Shown one piece after another: positions 22,181 to 33,091 of a stretch of DNA of 64,000 nucleotides (position 1 is the stretch's first letter; each line of letters opens with the position of its first letter). Under the pieces are notes generated by a model. That model had not been told where the DNA came from. It made no database searches and worked only from the letters and a program-made list of their open reading frames with translations. Both the position numbers and the translations under genes were made by a program. The DNA is from Sycobia sp. Sy_11 (lineage: Eukaryota; Arthropoda; Insecta; Hymenoptera; Epichrysomallidae), in NCBI GenBank assembly GCA_018907035.1, contig JACCIC010000135.1, positions 372,001 to 436,000 of the forward strand. The letters are read 5' to 3'.

Positions 22181-22960
22181 TCAGTAGATATTTTCCTCTA
22201 TATCTCCGTATAAGTACGCGGTTTCTACATCAAGTTGTTTTAACGGCAGGTTGTAATTGTTTACGATTGCTAAGAATGATCTTACTAACGAAAGTATCGA
22301 TACCGGTGCGTAGGTTTCACGTATGTCGTAATTATTTTTGTCACCGAAGCCTCTAATCACTAATCTCGCTTTATATGTTATTCTTCCGTCATTATCTGTT
22401 TTTCTTTTAAAGACCCAGCGTGAATCTAGTATGTTAGGTTTAGTTTGTTTTTTATATATCGATTCTTTGGTAATTTCTTTGACTACGATCTTTTCGTACA
22501 TAGAATTTATTTCTTTGTTAATCGCGACTTGCCACAATTTACTTTCGGATGAGTTTATCGCTTGTTTGTACGTTTGTGGATCTTTATTTATTTTTGCTAA
22601 TAGTGCGTGATATTTAATATCTGCGTTCTCGTTCGTTTCGTTTTTATTTAGTGAGTATATTATTGGGCTATCTATATTCCTAACCATGCTACGTGTTAGT
22701 CTCGATTCTTTATTCGGCTTTGTTTCCATTTCCGTATTTCCGAAATTTTCTTTAGTACCCTTTTCGAAATTGTTTTTGTATACCTGATTTTCTATAAACT
22801 TAGCGTCTCGCGATTCATAGATTTTCTTTTCTTCGGATACATGGATTTGGTAGCCGTTGTTTATATATCCGACTAAGAATCCGCGTATTCCGGTTATTCC
22901 GAATTGAATTTCGTTTATCTTTTGTTTTCGAAAGACAAAAGGCTTCCAAACCGTCTTCAA
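22181..22960 (-). pseudogene. Copia integrase tail and reverse transcriptase N-terminal part
   Basis: 260 codons. The first third matches the Copia GKR-like region (FGITGIRGFLVGYINNGYQI). The later part starts the RT domain: LWQVAINKEINSMYEK, SRWVFKRKTDNDGRITYKAR, LVIRGFGDKNNYDIRETYAP and VSILSLVRSFLAIVNNYNLP, ending at QLDVETAYLYGDIEENIY, which holds the first catalytic Asp (DVETAYLYG). It is separated from the YVDD part by a frame change near 22150. Confidence 0.88.
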
Positions 22961-23157
22961 TTTGTTATATCTATTTTATAATTTTTAGCTAGTAGCTTTA
23001 GGGGTGTCTCAAAGTTTATAGATTTGTGTGGGGTTCTATTATAAATGTAGTTGGCTGTTTTCACAGCGAAATCCCAGCATGTGGTTGGCAGCCCTGAATC
23101 GTGAATCATTGACCTAACTTTGTTTTCTATTGTTCTATTGAATCTTTCCACTTCCAT
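22957..23157 (-). pseudogene. Copia integrase core remnant
   Basis: Only the end of the integrase catalytic core remains. VERFNRTIENKVRSMIHDSG contains the last Glu of the D,D,E triad, followed by AVKTANYIYNRTPHKS. The zinc-binding HHCC region and both core aspartates are absent between this frame and the upstream protease frame, which meet within a few bases (23157/23164). A large internal deletion in the integrase is therefore likely. Confidence 0.85.
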
Positions 23158-23163
23158 TGGATT

Positions 23164-23862
23164 TCAGTCACCATTGACTGTTACAGTACCTAAACTATTT
23201 TGTGGCTCATTTTCTTGTGCTGCCACTGCACTACTCCTGCTTCTAATCATGTATGTGTTGTTTGCGTGAGTCTCAGCCGTCTGAGCTTTCATTGAACTGA
23301 TTTTATTTTCGAGTGTGAATGCCCAGAATGGAGATTCATATCGTCCTGACATTATAGACTTCTTGGTTGACGGATCCATGATATCTTTTCGTTTATTATC
23401 CATATATACTTCGAGCCCTTGTTCTACTAGCTTTCTTAATGAGAATAAGTTTTTAGACAAATTACTTGAATATAATACGTTCTCTGATTTAAATGGTCTG
23501 CCTGACTCTGTGCGTGTTGCTATATTACCAATGCCTTCTACTAGTAAATCAGAATTTTTATTTGCGCATTTAATATTATTGTTGTAATTTAAATCTAATT
23601 TATTAAATAATATTTTTGTATTACATATATGTTCTGTCGCTCTAGAATCTATTATAAATTTTAATACATTGTTATGTTTAATTTTTCTGATATCATATTT
23701 ATTAAGTGTATTTAATATATGTTCGTGTAAGTTCTTACCTTTCGGTGTGCTGACCTCCGGGATTGCAGCAAGGCCGAATGGATTTTCTGGCCGATGAAGT
23801 TTCTGCCCACCGCTCTCGTCGCCTTTCGGCCAGTATCTCGGCAACTTACTTTTGTTAGACAC
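23164..23862 (-). pseudogene. Copia protease region
   Basis: The aspartic protease site reads LKFIIDSRATEHICNTK. The catalytic Asp is kept, but the normally invariant Gly of D-S-G is Arg. Downstream motifs (LVEGIGNI, ENVLYSSNLSKNLFSLRKL) match the region between protease and integrase in Copia polyproteins. The zinc-knuckle end of gag (CYNCRKAGSHLARDC, near 23900-23950) precedes it in a neighbouring frame. The enzyme would have matured the polyprotein in the virus-like particle. Confidence 0.85.
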
Positions 23863-23865
23863 AAA

Positions 23866-24748
23866 GTTTGGTCTCTGATCTCTCCGATCAAATCTCCTCT
23901 TTTTGTTACAATCTCTCGCTAAATGGCTGCCTGCTTTTCGGCAGTTATAACAATATCTTTACCTCACGTCTCGGCCCTCTGGGTGCTTCTCTATTATTGT
24001 ACGCGCCTCTGTTTGGCCCTGGACGCCTCCGTGTAAAGGGCGGAGACGACCGGCTAGTGCCGACGTTGAATGAACTCATGTGAGCTTCTCTTACGCTCGC
24101 TGGTTTTACTGCTTCCACCTTCAATATCAGCTGTTTCAGCTTTTCGAGTTCCAGCTCTACTCCTACAGTGCCTTCATGAAGACAATCGGCTAATATCGTC
24201 TCGGGAAGAGATCCCGCCACGGCGTTGTAGAATATATCGCATTTCTTATCATTCGCTAATTTCTTAGACCTCGGCGCGTTCTCGAATTCCCGCACCTTGT
24301 CTTCGAACCTATTCCAAAACTCTGCGGCTTTCTGTCTTCCCGGTACGTATTTAAGCTTATAAAGTTCTTTTCTCGCGGCTACTCGCCTGACTCCACATTC
24401 TAATCGTTTATAATCTTCTAGTTTATCTAAAATTTTCTTAGGTGATTTGATATCTACAATTCTCTGATAATAATTTATGTCAATATGATTGATAATAATT
24501 TCATGGACTTTGTGTTTGTCTTCTTCAATTTTCTTTTCCGAAAAACGCGAAAGTTCACTAACGTCTGGATTGAGTACATATTCTAATTTCTTAGTTCTTA
24601 ATTCTGTTTTGAAATAATCATTAAAAATATCAAAGCGCGTATCCGCAGTGAGTTTATATTTTCGTGTCGTTCCGTTAGCTTTCCCGATTATATTTTCTAA
24701 TTTTTCAGCTAATAAATCTATCTTATCATTTTTAATTTTTTCTTTCAA
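23866..24748 (-). pseudogene. Copia gag
   Basis: The frame at 23945-24748 (267 codons) is a typical Copia-type gag. A helical N-terminal half (FDIFNDYFKTELRTKKLEYV, KIVDIKSPKKILDKLEDYK-like blocks) is followed by AARKELYKLKYVPGRQ and a basic Pro/Arg-rich tail. The CCHC knuckle CYNCRKAGSHLARDC lies in another frame at about 23900-23950, one residue longer than the C-X2-C-X4-H-X4-C consensus. Gag forms the particle and packages RNA. Confidence 0.8.
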
Positions 24749-24751
24749 TTT

Positions 24752-25081
24752 TCACTCTACTAATTTATCGACCGTCCGTTCAATATACTTTTCAATTTGA
24801 TTTTCATTGCTAGTATTACTATTATTAATCGCGTGGCTCGTTTTCTCAATCGGATTCACATCGTTTAATTTTTCAGACATTATCATATCTTTGTCATTAT
24901 TTGGCAGTTCATTTTCTGCATCTTTTCCATTATTTAGAATTACAATATTCACATCTTTCTCATTATTTGGTAGTTCAATATCTGCATCTTTTTCATTAAT
25001 TGTTAATTCTTTTTCTTTCACCTCTGCCGGTAATTTGCTGCCGCAGGAATTATTTTCAGACTCAGTGTCTGTTCTAATCAC
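24752..25081 (-). pseudogene. Acidic N-terminal extension of the Copia gag frame
   Basis: 110 codons rich in Asp, Glu, Asn and Lys, with three imperfect copies of a LPNNEKD-type motif. It runs into the gag frame after one stop codon (24749-24751). Upstream on the minus strand are two splice-donor-like sites (AAT|GTAAGTAT near 25160 and AAG|GTAAGAT near 25206). They might reflect a spliced leader but are unproven. Confidence 0.45.
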
Positions 25082-25463
25082 GTTTTTGTTACATGTATAA
25101 AATTTTAATATATTTAATTGTTCAATTAGATTAAATAATTTAATACTGTTGATACTTACATTATCCCAGTTTTCTTCATTATCCGTTGTTCTTTCGACTA
25201 TCTTACCTTGTGAGATAAAGAGTATCTCTCGTTTTGAACCTTCTAAAAATGGATTGCCCCCGGCCCAGGCCTTCTGCCGGAATACCGGTGTTGGCTCTTG
25301 CGATACCTTGATGGCTTCAGCGACTTCGCGACGTATCTCGTCGTGCTCGCTCTCTTGCGCAGTATCGCAAACCTTTCCTTCGCCTCATGACCTGTATCAC
25401 CAAATTATTGACATGAAGTTGCATGATCTCGGCAAGTTGGAATGCCATGCCCTGTACAAGCTC

Positions 25464-25869
25464 TTAGTTTGCTTCCTTTTGAAGCCTAAAGAATTCCGAC
25501 CTCTCTCTGGCCGTTTCGATTCTCGCTTCCGTAACGCGAGCTTCATTGCATCTCTCGACTTCTTCTAGAGCTCTCCTGAGCTCGTCCCTGGTTATGGGAG
25601 TCCTCTTAGTTCCCTCGGGAATCTCTAGTTTCAGCGTCTTTACGCCTCGAGGCCACTCACGAATGAGCACGTCCTTCTCTGCTGCGAATAGCAGATGTCT
25701 AATTGGGACAATTTTCTCATTCGAGAAATACATATATACGCTACTATCGTCCTCCGCAGCCAAGAAAACGTAAACTTTCCTACCGTTGGTGGCGAGGTAT
25801 AGCTGCTTCTCCGTCCATATTCGAGTAAGCGCTTGAGCTATTGTACCTTTCTCTTCATCGCCAGCTGAT
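25464..25869 (-). CDS. Unrecognised reading frame upstream of Copia gag
   Basis: An open stretch on the minus strand begins just after a possible splice acceptor (TTATAATTATCAG, near 25870). It reads EEKGTIAQALTRIWTEKQLY, then VYVFLAAEDDSSVYMYFSNE, ending in a charged helical part (RDELRRALEEVERCNEARVT) that is probably coiled coil. A TAA stops it at FRLQKEAN, but similar helical sequence continues beyond the stop. No family was recognised. It may be the 5' part of the Copia element, part of another retroelement, or a host exon. Confidence 0.3.
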
Positions 25870-26799
25870 AATTATAAAGCTTTAATTAATCGATCACGCA
25901 ATATAATTATCCGCGTCGGTGATTGATGTTGACTAGGGGCTTTCTATTAAGATCTTGGCTGTCCAACAAAGGAACACACCACGTTAAAGGAGTATTTAAC
26001 GCGGCCTATCTTACTACTCGTAGTCCCCCGACACATCTTTCTGTTTTTTATTTCTATTAGAGTGCGTACTCCGTCCGCGTTTGCCTTCTTCAACTAAGGA
26101 AGCCACATCGTTCATCTTGTCACGTCTGTACACGCCTGTACTTGAACATGTGCAAACGCGCGACTCTTAACGGTTATTCGACTCAAATCACCATGAACCC
26201 CACGAAGGATGGTATCGGAAGCCTGATGGTGAGAGGACCGTACCGTGAAGTCATCAAACCGTCCGTAAGGAGAACAAGAATCGTTACGTGTATACCCACA
26301 TGTAGAGAGTTCACTCTTGCAACATCAACCACTACGTATTTTCCGCCCTGCATACGGTCAAATACCCACCCGATTCTTACGAGCCTGAAGCTCCTACGTG
26401 CGTAAAACACTGAACAATCTTGCTGCCTAGCTTAAGGTCCGAGTGATCCGAACACGATCGTCATCGAGAACCGATCAATCTCAGAACCAAATTGCTAAAC
26501 GCATCAAAAGTAGAAAAGAATGAAGGTGCGATGCATCAGCTCGCATGCAGTTTCAGGACGTCGGCGCTTTCCGCTCGCGAGCACATATCTTTAGTGTCGT
26601 AGCAGTCTAAATACATTGGCGACCCGATACGCATTCGAGTGTACGCATATATATGTGCCTTAATGTTAAGCCACTTGACGAAAGCTTAATCATTTGCATC
26701 GTGCCGCCGGACCGACCACCATTGGCGTAAGGCGTTGCTAACATTTATATTATTTTAGTCTTTACGAGGAGTGATTTTAACATTCATATCATCGATTTT
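25870..26799. other. Unassigned segment with a possible LTR/PBS junction
   Basis: Mixed-composition sequence. At about 26619 the plus strand reads AAATACATTGGCGACCCGAT. TTGGCGACC directly after an ACA is a common insect LTR end plus primer-binding site, so a plus-strand LTR may end here, but no plus-strand retroelement ORF follows. The small frames (26142-26405 plus, 26183-26410 minus) have no recognised motifs. Confidence 0.3.
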
Positions 26800-26839
26800 T
26801 CAACTAAGAAAAATCTCAGTGGCGTACGCAAGAATCGAC

Positions 26840-27235
26840 AGCAAACTCGCCGGGCTACAGACGCCGCGAGGATCGAACGCTTCGCTTAACCACGGCTCTC
26901 GCTGAGCTGTGTCTCTCCGCCTTTCTACGGCGCCGCGCATCTTTCTCTCTCGCACAGCGCTCTGTGATTGGCCTTGTCCCACTACGTGCGCTGCGCATGC
27001 GCTATTCATTTTGCCGCCGGCCGCGGTACGGTACACATGGATACCTAGTACCGGGGCGGGCACTGCGCGAACCCATTTCACTCACACACTCGGACCTCTC
27101 TCTCTCTCTCTCTTTCGCTCTGCACTCGTACTCTCCGTATAGGCTTGCCGCGCAATGCATAGGAATATATACGCCGCGCAGGTGTGTGTTTAACGTGCAA
27201 CGTCCACGCATATACATTCGCATTGGTCCAAGTGT
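26840..27235. promoter_or_regulatory. CpG-rich promoter-like block
   Basis: A short island rich in CpG with a reverse CCAAT box (GATTGGCC at 26966), a perfect NRF-1-type palindrome TGCGCATGCGC at 26992-27002, GC-rich GCCGCCGGCCGCGG, and downstream CT-rich sequence. These are typical of housekeeping-type promoters. No coding exon could be linked to it. Predicted reading frames across it are GC-driven and not supported. Confidence 0.35.
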
Positions 27236-27841
27236 CAGCTATACTATATATATATATATATATATATATAGCTGTTCATGCGTACATTTTATTCAGCGTT
27301 TATTCCTCTATCGAATTACGTATAAATGTATACGTGCACACATATATATTTATATATATGTGTATCTCTGCATATTCTATTCTCTATATCTATACACATG
27401 TATATATTCCATGCATGTATTCTTCGCATAAACGCTTATTAATTTTACATCGACGTATGTATGCGCGCTTATTGTTTATCTAATAATTATTCAGCTTAAA
27501 TTGTTTATGCATAATTGCATTTACACAAGTACATTTTCCTTGATCCATCAATTTTGCAAATGTTTATAATAATTTACTTCATTATTTATAGTAATTATTA
27601 TTATTGTTAACTAAACTTTACTATTGCATTTATTGTTAATTCTTAATCACTGTTTATTCATTGTAAATTCAGCGCACATACATTATGTAAAATTACTAAA
27701 CGTCTCTTAAATTTTACGCATAGCGGCTGGATTCTCTCTCTCACTCCGCTGTGCGCGGGTATTGGCATTCTCTCTCTCTCTCTCTCACTCACTCCGCTGC
27801 GCGCGGGTATATTCAGTCTCTCTCTCTCTCTCCACTGCGCG
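27236..27841. repeat. Microsatellites and CG-rich tandem units at the Gypsy insertion site
   Basis: (TA)n at 27245-27270, AT-rich spacer, then three units of the form (CT)n-CACTC-CGCTG-CGCGCGGGTAT at about 27730-27841. The same kind of unit continues right of the provirus at 35280-35335 (CGCGCGAGTATAG, ACTCACTCCGCTACGCGCGAG). The provirus therefore sits inside a small tandem array. Confidence 0.7.
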
Positions 27842-28260
27842 AGTTATATGACAATATTCTTGGTATCCGTATTTCAAACCCGAAATAATCGAACAAACAC
27901 AGAAGCAACACAAGATATTGATATATATATATATATATATATATATACGTATTTATAGAAATATAAAAATAAATTAATTGAACTACAATAGTTAATTGAG
28001 AGATTCTTTTATCATGCCTCTTTACAACTTGAAAGCCCGACAGAGAGTGGCACGTCGAGTTGTTTAAAATTATATTGTCACATAAGAGTTTTAATTTTAT
28101 TATAGAGCGCTAATGTCAGCAGAACTGTCCGTTTACCTCCTCCACGCGGTAGCAAGTCTTATAAGCAAGTATTGTAAAGTCTTATTACGTCGAATAAAAG
28201 GTGCTAATACGACGAATAGGCGGAAAAGAGCGTGGGAGCATTTGTGAGAATTATATAACT
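27842..28260 (-). repeat. Gypsy 3' LTR
   Basis: Matches 34870-35279 almost throughout, including TATCCGTATTTCAAACCCGA, GAGAGTGGCACGTCGAG and GCTAATACGACGAATAGGCG. It carries an extra segment of about 20 bp (AAGCAAGTATTGTAAAGTCT, near 28160) not present in the other LTR, and a shorter (TA)n. Confidence 0.92.
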
Positions 28261-28960
28261 TCTCCCTGCCGAAGTTCAAAGACGTCCTCGTCGTTGACAG
28301 GTGAAGATTGAATTCGACTTTTATTCTTCTTACATTTATAAGCCAAGTATATTAAAAGAATCAACAATACCAATGATGCAAGTGTAATTGCCGATACTGA
28401 CATTTGAAATTCTCTTCCAAGCGGCTCACGTGTAGGTGCAGTTATTGGTGGCAAGATTAACTGTTTTAACGGCTCAAAGCTTAATTGATGTTTTTTTTAT
28501 AATTATGGGTACCATTAAATCAGATAGTTTAATTTCTTCAAACTTGTCATAGAGCTTGTACCCCTGAATTTGGATATCGCTTCCTCGTATCTCATGCGTT
28601 CCTTTTACTGTAGATTCATTGCCATCGACCTTGATGTTGATCGGATGATTACTAGAAACAAGTATTCTATCGGATAGTTGATATATAAAGGTTAGTGCTG
28701 ATGTCATTGAAATTATAATTGGCTGTGATTTTTTTACATTGATCTGTCGACATAAGTACGTTCTTTTATATAATTCTTGACACATTTGAGCAAATAATTT
28801 TAGAGGTGATCCAATTAAAATCCATGGCATGTTAATTATCTCTGTTTGATTACTACTATTAATGATAGCAAGTCTTTGAATAAGGGAAAATTCAATAGGA
28901 TTGAGGATCGGAATTTTAAGCGTATAAATGATGGATTCATATATAACATTCTAGCGAGGG
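28251..28960 (-). pseudogene. Gypsy env remnant
   Basis: Two open pieces on the minus strand. 28474-28830 (118 codons) has the mixed hydrophilic character of an errantivirus envelope ectodomain. 28251-28454 carries a single hydrophobic helix (SLVLLILLIYLAYK) followed by a basic stop-transfer CKKNKSR and a short tail, the usual membrane anchor of an envelope. Its end runs into the LTR. The first part of env is missing or unreadable and the pieces are in different frames, so no functional glycoprotein can be made. The identification rests on position after integrase and on the transmembrane anchor. Confidence 0.65.
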
Positions 28961-29911
28961 ACCTTTTTGCTGATCTATAAGTAATTTCTGATATCGAGCC
29001 GCAGTTTTATCCCGTTGCTGTTGACGGGTTTTGATATAAATTTCTTTATTATCAAAAGTCTTCTCTGATTCATCGGACAAGTTTTGTTGTTCTTTCTGTT
29101 TATTATATAATTCATCATAAAACGGTAAAATTTCATTTTTCCGAATTTCGTTATATTTTTCTATAGCATCCGCTTCGGGTTCGATAATGTGTTTGTGTAA
29201 TTGATCATATGGTCCATATAAAAGCGTAAATGGTGCGAAATTGGTGCAAGAGAGAATGCTTTAATTGTATATAAGTATAGCGGTTGACATGTGATTTTTA
29301 ATAATTTCGTTCGGATTTTGATTTACCAAAATGCTTAATTTTTCTCTGAGAGTAGAACGCAGCCTTTCGATCGGGCCGTTAGACGTATGCCTGTTAACTG
29401 TAGTCTGATGGTATTTGATTTTATGAATTTTAAAAAATTCTCTGAAAACAGCTGAGTTGAATTCGCTTCCATTGTCTGTCGTAATTTTATCAGGATATCC
29501 ATGGTGCGATGCGAAATACCTTAATTTGTTGAGAACTGTAATTGCGTTACCGTCTGGTAAAATATAAGCTTGTGCATATTTCGAAAAGATATCTATTATA
29601 GTCAGAAATTTTTCTTTATTTATATGAAAAATATCCAAGTGTATGTGCTGAAGCGGTCTGCTAGGAATTATCGGGCCGTAATTTTCAGTCTTGTAAGGTC
29701 ACCTTTCGTATTTATGCTCCAAACATATCTCACATTGATTTATGTAATTTTGAATAATTCTGTCCATATTCAAAATATAAAATTTCTTCTTAAAATAGGC
29801 GGTCGTTTCTTGTATTTCGTTGTGATTTTTGTTATGGTATTCTTCTAGTTTTTTCATAAAATTATTTCGGCTTATTACAGGCGTATAAACATTTGTTTTG
29901 ACGAAATTCAA
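28961..29911 (-). pseudogene. Gypsy integrase
   Basis: Three pieces. 29699-29911 has the zinc-binding HHCC region (EYHNKNHNE ... NQCEICLEHKYER). 29261-29638 has the core with [13 protein letters not shown] (first Asp), [13 protein letters not shown] (second Asp) and [10 protein letters not shown] (Glu). The C-terminal part at about 28970-29260 has [11 protein letters not shown], the GPY/F module, then a charged helical tail ending QQKGP. Frame changes occur near 29640-29700 and 29260. All catalytic residues are still visible. Confidence 0.88.
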
Positions 29912-29962
29912 TTTTTCATTAAAATGGTCTTTTAATATTCTATATATAATGATGTCTAATTT

Positions 29963-30778
29963 CTAATTTCCAAAATAAATTCCATATTGTTTTTCGGGTT
30001 TAACATTTTCGTTGAGAAATTTCAGTATTTGTGCCTCCACGTCTTTCTGGTTAATTTTTACTATATATTGGATTTTAAGTTTGTCTTTAATTTCTTTTAT
30101 ATCATAATTTTTTGCTGTTTTAATTATCACGCTGTAGTTGAAAGCATGAATATTCTTTTCACTTATCGGGAGTGAGAAGACTGGGTCCTCGTTTGCGGTA
30201 TGTACTGTAACATTTTCGTCGTTGAGCTCGTCGAGCGTACGAAATGCGATATCAGACGCCTCAGGTATCATTGAGGACAAGTCCTCGTTGTCTTCTTGGG
30301 CGTTTATTTCGATTCGGCTTAACACGTCAGCTACATTATTTTCTTTTCCTTTCTTATATTTTATTTCGTAATCATATTCCTCGAGTTTTATTTTCCATCG
30401 AATTAATCTGGCGTTCGGTGATTTTAAGGAACATAGACAGGTCAGCGGCTTAGGATCTGTCTCAATTATGAATTTTTTCCCATATATGTACGGTCTAAAA
30501 TGTCTGCACGCTTCTACAATGGCTAATAACTCTTTTTCAATAGTTGAATCATTTTGCTCAGCTGAATTAAGTGTTCTTGAATAACAAGATACTAGATATT
30601 TATCTTGAGATAGTTCAGCTCCGATCCCTACATTCGATGCGTCTGAAGTTATAATAAACGGTTTTGTAAAATCCGGATAAGCTAGTACAGGTGCATTTGT
30701 AATCAATTCTTTTAATTTATTACAGGCTTCAACATATTCTTGATCTTGGCAGATTATCCGCTCATCCTTTTTGAGCAC
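29963..30778 (-). pseudogene. Gypsy RNase H and connection region
   Basis: A 271-codon frame. The end of the RT connection is ACNKLKELITNAPVLAYPDF. RNase H follows with FIITSDASNVGIGAELSQ (Asp), STIEKELLAIVEACRHFRPY (Glu) and FIIETDPKPLTCLCSLKSPN (Asp), and RKGKENNVADVLSRIE-type sequence closes the domain. The rest leads to integrase. It degrades template RNA during reverse transcription. The frame is open and catalytic residues are present, but it is separated from RT by shifts at about 30840 and 31060. Confidence 0.88.
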
Positions 30779-30843
30779 TTTTGTACGTGATTTGGCTATT
30801 TTCGCATAATCTTTAATAAATTTTCTATAGTATCCAGTAAGTC

Positions 30844-31686
30844 CTAAAAATGATTTAACTTCTTTTTGCGATTTAGGTATTTTATTATTGCACTAATTTT
30901 TTCAGGATTCGCTTTAATTCTTTTTGATGTTATAATGTGACCTAAAAATGGAACTTCTTTACGTAAAAATTCGCTTTTATCCGGTTGCATTATTAATACG
31001 TATTTTCTCATTTCATCAAAAATAAGTTTCAAATGTTGCAAATGTTCCTATAAATATTTTGAAAAAAACTACAATGTCATCCATATAGACAAAGCAAAAT
31101 TTATGAAATATTTCCTTAAAACTTTATCCATCATTTTTTGAAAGGTAGCGGGGGCATTTTTCAGGCCAAACGGCATACAAACATATTTATAATGTTCATT
31201 TTCGACTGTGAATGCTGTTTTCTCTATTGAATTTTCGTCTACCGTTATTTGCTGAAAACCCTGCGCCAAATCTAACGTGCTAAAATAAGTACATTTACCT
31301 AAATTCTCTAAAATTTCGTCCATTCTCGGTAAAGGATATTTGTCTTCAATCGTTTTATCATTTAGTTTCCTGTAATCAATTACCATTCTCCACTTTTTCT
31401 TGACACTAACATCTGGCTTTTTGGGAATAATCCAGACAGGTGAGGCATACAGTGAGTTACTTGGCCGTATTATTTCGTCATCTATTAATTTTCTTACTTG
31501 TTCTTGAATTATTTCTTTCGAATGATGGGGGTATCTAAAACTCTTGACATAAATCGGGTGATCGTCTTTAGTTCTTATATCATGTGTAACAGCAGAAGTA
31601 GCTGATAGCTTATCAGCTTCATTTAAGAAGCAATCTCTATACTTGCGGCATAACATTACGATCTTTTCTTTCTCTTTCTCATTCAT
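30844..31686 (-). pseudogene. Gypsy reverse transcriptase
   Basis: 31069-31686 contains the fingers and palm: SRYPHHSKE-like FRYPHHSKEIIQEQ, WRMVIDYRKLNDKTIEDKYP, TYFSTLDLAQGFQQI (first catalytic Asp) and MPFGLKNAPATFQKMMDKVL. A frameshift falls immediately before the YMDD-type box, which is read in another frame at about 31070-31090. 30844-31041 continues with HLKLIFDEMRKYVLIMQPDK and FLGHIITSKRIKANPEK. The break at the catalytic box abolishes activity. Confidence 0.9.
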
Positions 31687-31799
31687 GTGCTCGGTCCTTA
31701 TCTGTATATCTCGTTCTTGATAATGGTTTAAAGCCGTCTTTTTAATTTTTCGGGAATATTATTTAAATAATTTACTTCAAATTGGGCAGTGCTATATGT

Positions 31800-32129
31800 C
31801 TATGTTTTATAATTTATGTTCGCTTCCATATTTTGTAAATCTTTATTTCCAATTAGACAATCGTATATAGAATGCCATGGTGCTATCAGAAATGTTATTG
31901 GTGTATTGTTTCCAAATTCGCGTAAAATAGGAAATGTAAGAGCGTGTGTACCTTGCGTTATTTTATGAACTGATTTAATTTTGAACTGGTGGGGAAAAAT
32001 ATATTTTGAAAATAATTTGTACGCAATTTCAGGATTAATAATGGATGATGATGCTCCGGAATCAATATGTATTTTTAAAGGAAGTTCTATGGTTGATTCT
32101 AAGATGAGGTAATTCAGGCGAATTTCCAA
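31800..32129 (-). pseudogene. Gypsy protease
   Basis: 110 codons with the aspartic-protease site KIHIDSGASSSIINPEIAYK and, downstream, FLIAPWHSIYDCLIGNKDLQ, which matches the conserved (D)-x-I-I/L-G motif near the protease C-terminus. It lies between gag and RT as expected, with frame changes on both sides (31690-31800, 32130-32145). Confidence 0.85.
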
Positions 32130-32144
32130 TATTATTTAGATTAA

Positions 32145-33089
32145 TCAAGTCTCTACCAATGATTCGCCTAATTGGTGCAAATTTTCCTGTTCGAAAATTT
32201 CTTCTACTTCATAATTATCGTAATTTAAATTTTCTTGTTCTCTACAATGTGTTTCATTTGCCGGTTCTTGGAAATTTTCGGCTTCTTGATTATAAAGTTC
32301 TTCTGAAATAAAATTCGGTGGACCGGTACTTTTGAAAAAGTTATTTCCTCTAGGTGTAATGTTACCCGATGTCGATGGATTATTATGGTTGTTAGTTCGA
32401 TTGAAATTATTATTTGATCTAGAAGTATTCCTCGTATTAATTGACATTGTTGTGGGTTGATAATTTTGTTGTCGCGGCTGAACGAAATGGTAATGGTGTT
32501 TGGATTGGTGCAGTCGTAGGTGTTTGTTGTTGCAAATTAAATGTATTTCTATTTTCTGAATATTTCGGTGTATTAAATGTATTTAAATTTCTTGTGTTTT
32601 CCACACGTTTAAATATATGCGTACTATACGTGTGATTAAAATGGTTTGTTTTTGATTTATTTTCTCTTTGCCTCGGAAAATTAAGAAATTCCGATTGTTG
32701 GTTATGATTATCGAGTTTTCGACATTTAATCAAACAAGCTTCAATATCCTCTAAATCGAAGTATGTCAGGTGTGTATGATACGGTTCTTTAATACCGTTA
32801 ATAAATGTGTTGGTCGCAATTTTTTCATAAAATGTATATTTCATTTTAATTAAATTAAGATCTTGAATATTCAATTGCAGATGTTCTTTTAATTTATTTA
32901 ATCGTTGTTTAATTTCATCAGCATATTTCTCAAAATTTTGATTTGATAGCTGATAACACGTATTCAGTTTATTAAATAACAATTCTTCCGAACTCGGATC
33001 GCTATATCTATTTATGAGTAATCGTTTACAATCACTCCAAGTTTCCGGATTATTCGCGACTATCAAATCTAAGGCTTCTCCGCGGATTT
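32145..33089 (-). pseudogene. Gypsy gag, main part (3' of the mariner)
   Basis: Capsid-like region: KIRGEALDLIVANNPETW, LLINRYSDPSSEELLFNKLN and YEKIATNTFINGIKEPYHTH, all typical of errantivirus/Gypsy gag. An Asn/Gln-rich linker follows, then another frame at 32145-32447 with an acidic C-terminal end. No CCHC knuckle is seen, as in many errantiviruses. Gag is cut at 33090 by the mariner, and its N-terminal part continues beyond at 34378. Confidence 0.85.
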
Positions 33090-33091
33090 TA

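Larger units (their letters stand above)
20927..25081 (-). mobile_element. Copia (Ty1/copia) retrotransposon, internal region, degenerate
   Basis: On the minus strand the order from right to left is gag, protease, integrase remnant, reverse transcriptase and RNase H, which is the Copia gene order (integrase before RT). Frames are split at about 24750, 23865, 23160, 22960, 22180, 22130 and 21530. The integrase is largely deleted. No matching right-hand LTR could be found, so the element is incomplete or its 5' LTR has been lost. Confidence 0.85.

Noticed and set aside
26142..26410. Overlapping frames on both strands as genes
   Set aside because: Both are short and motif-free, and one cannot be preferred over the other.
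27250..27480. Plus-strand frames after the CpG block as coding exons
   Set aside because: Composition is dominated by TATA-type repeats. No motif, start context or splice evidence.
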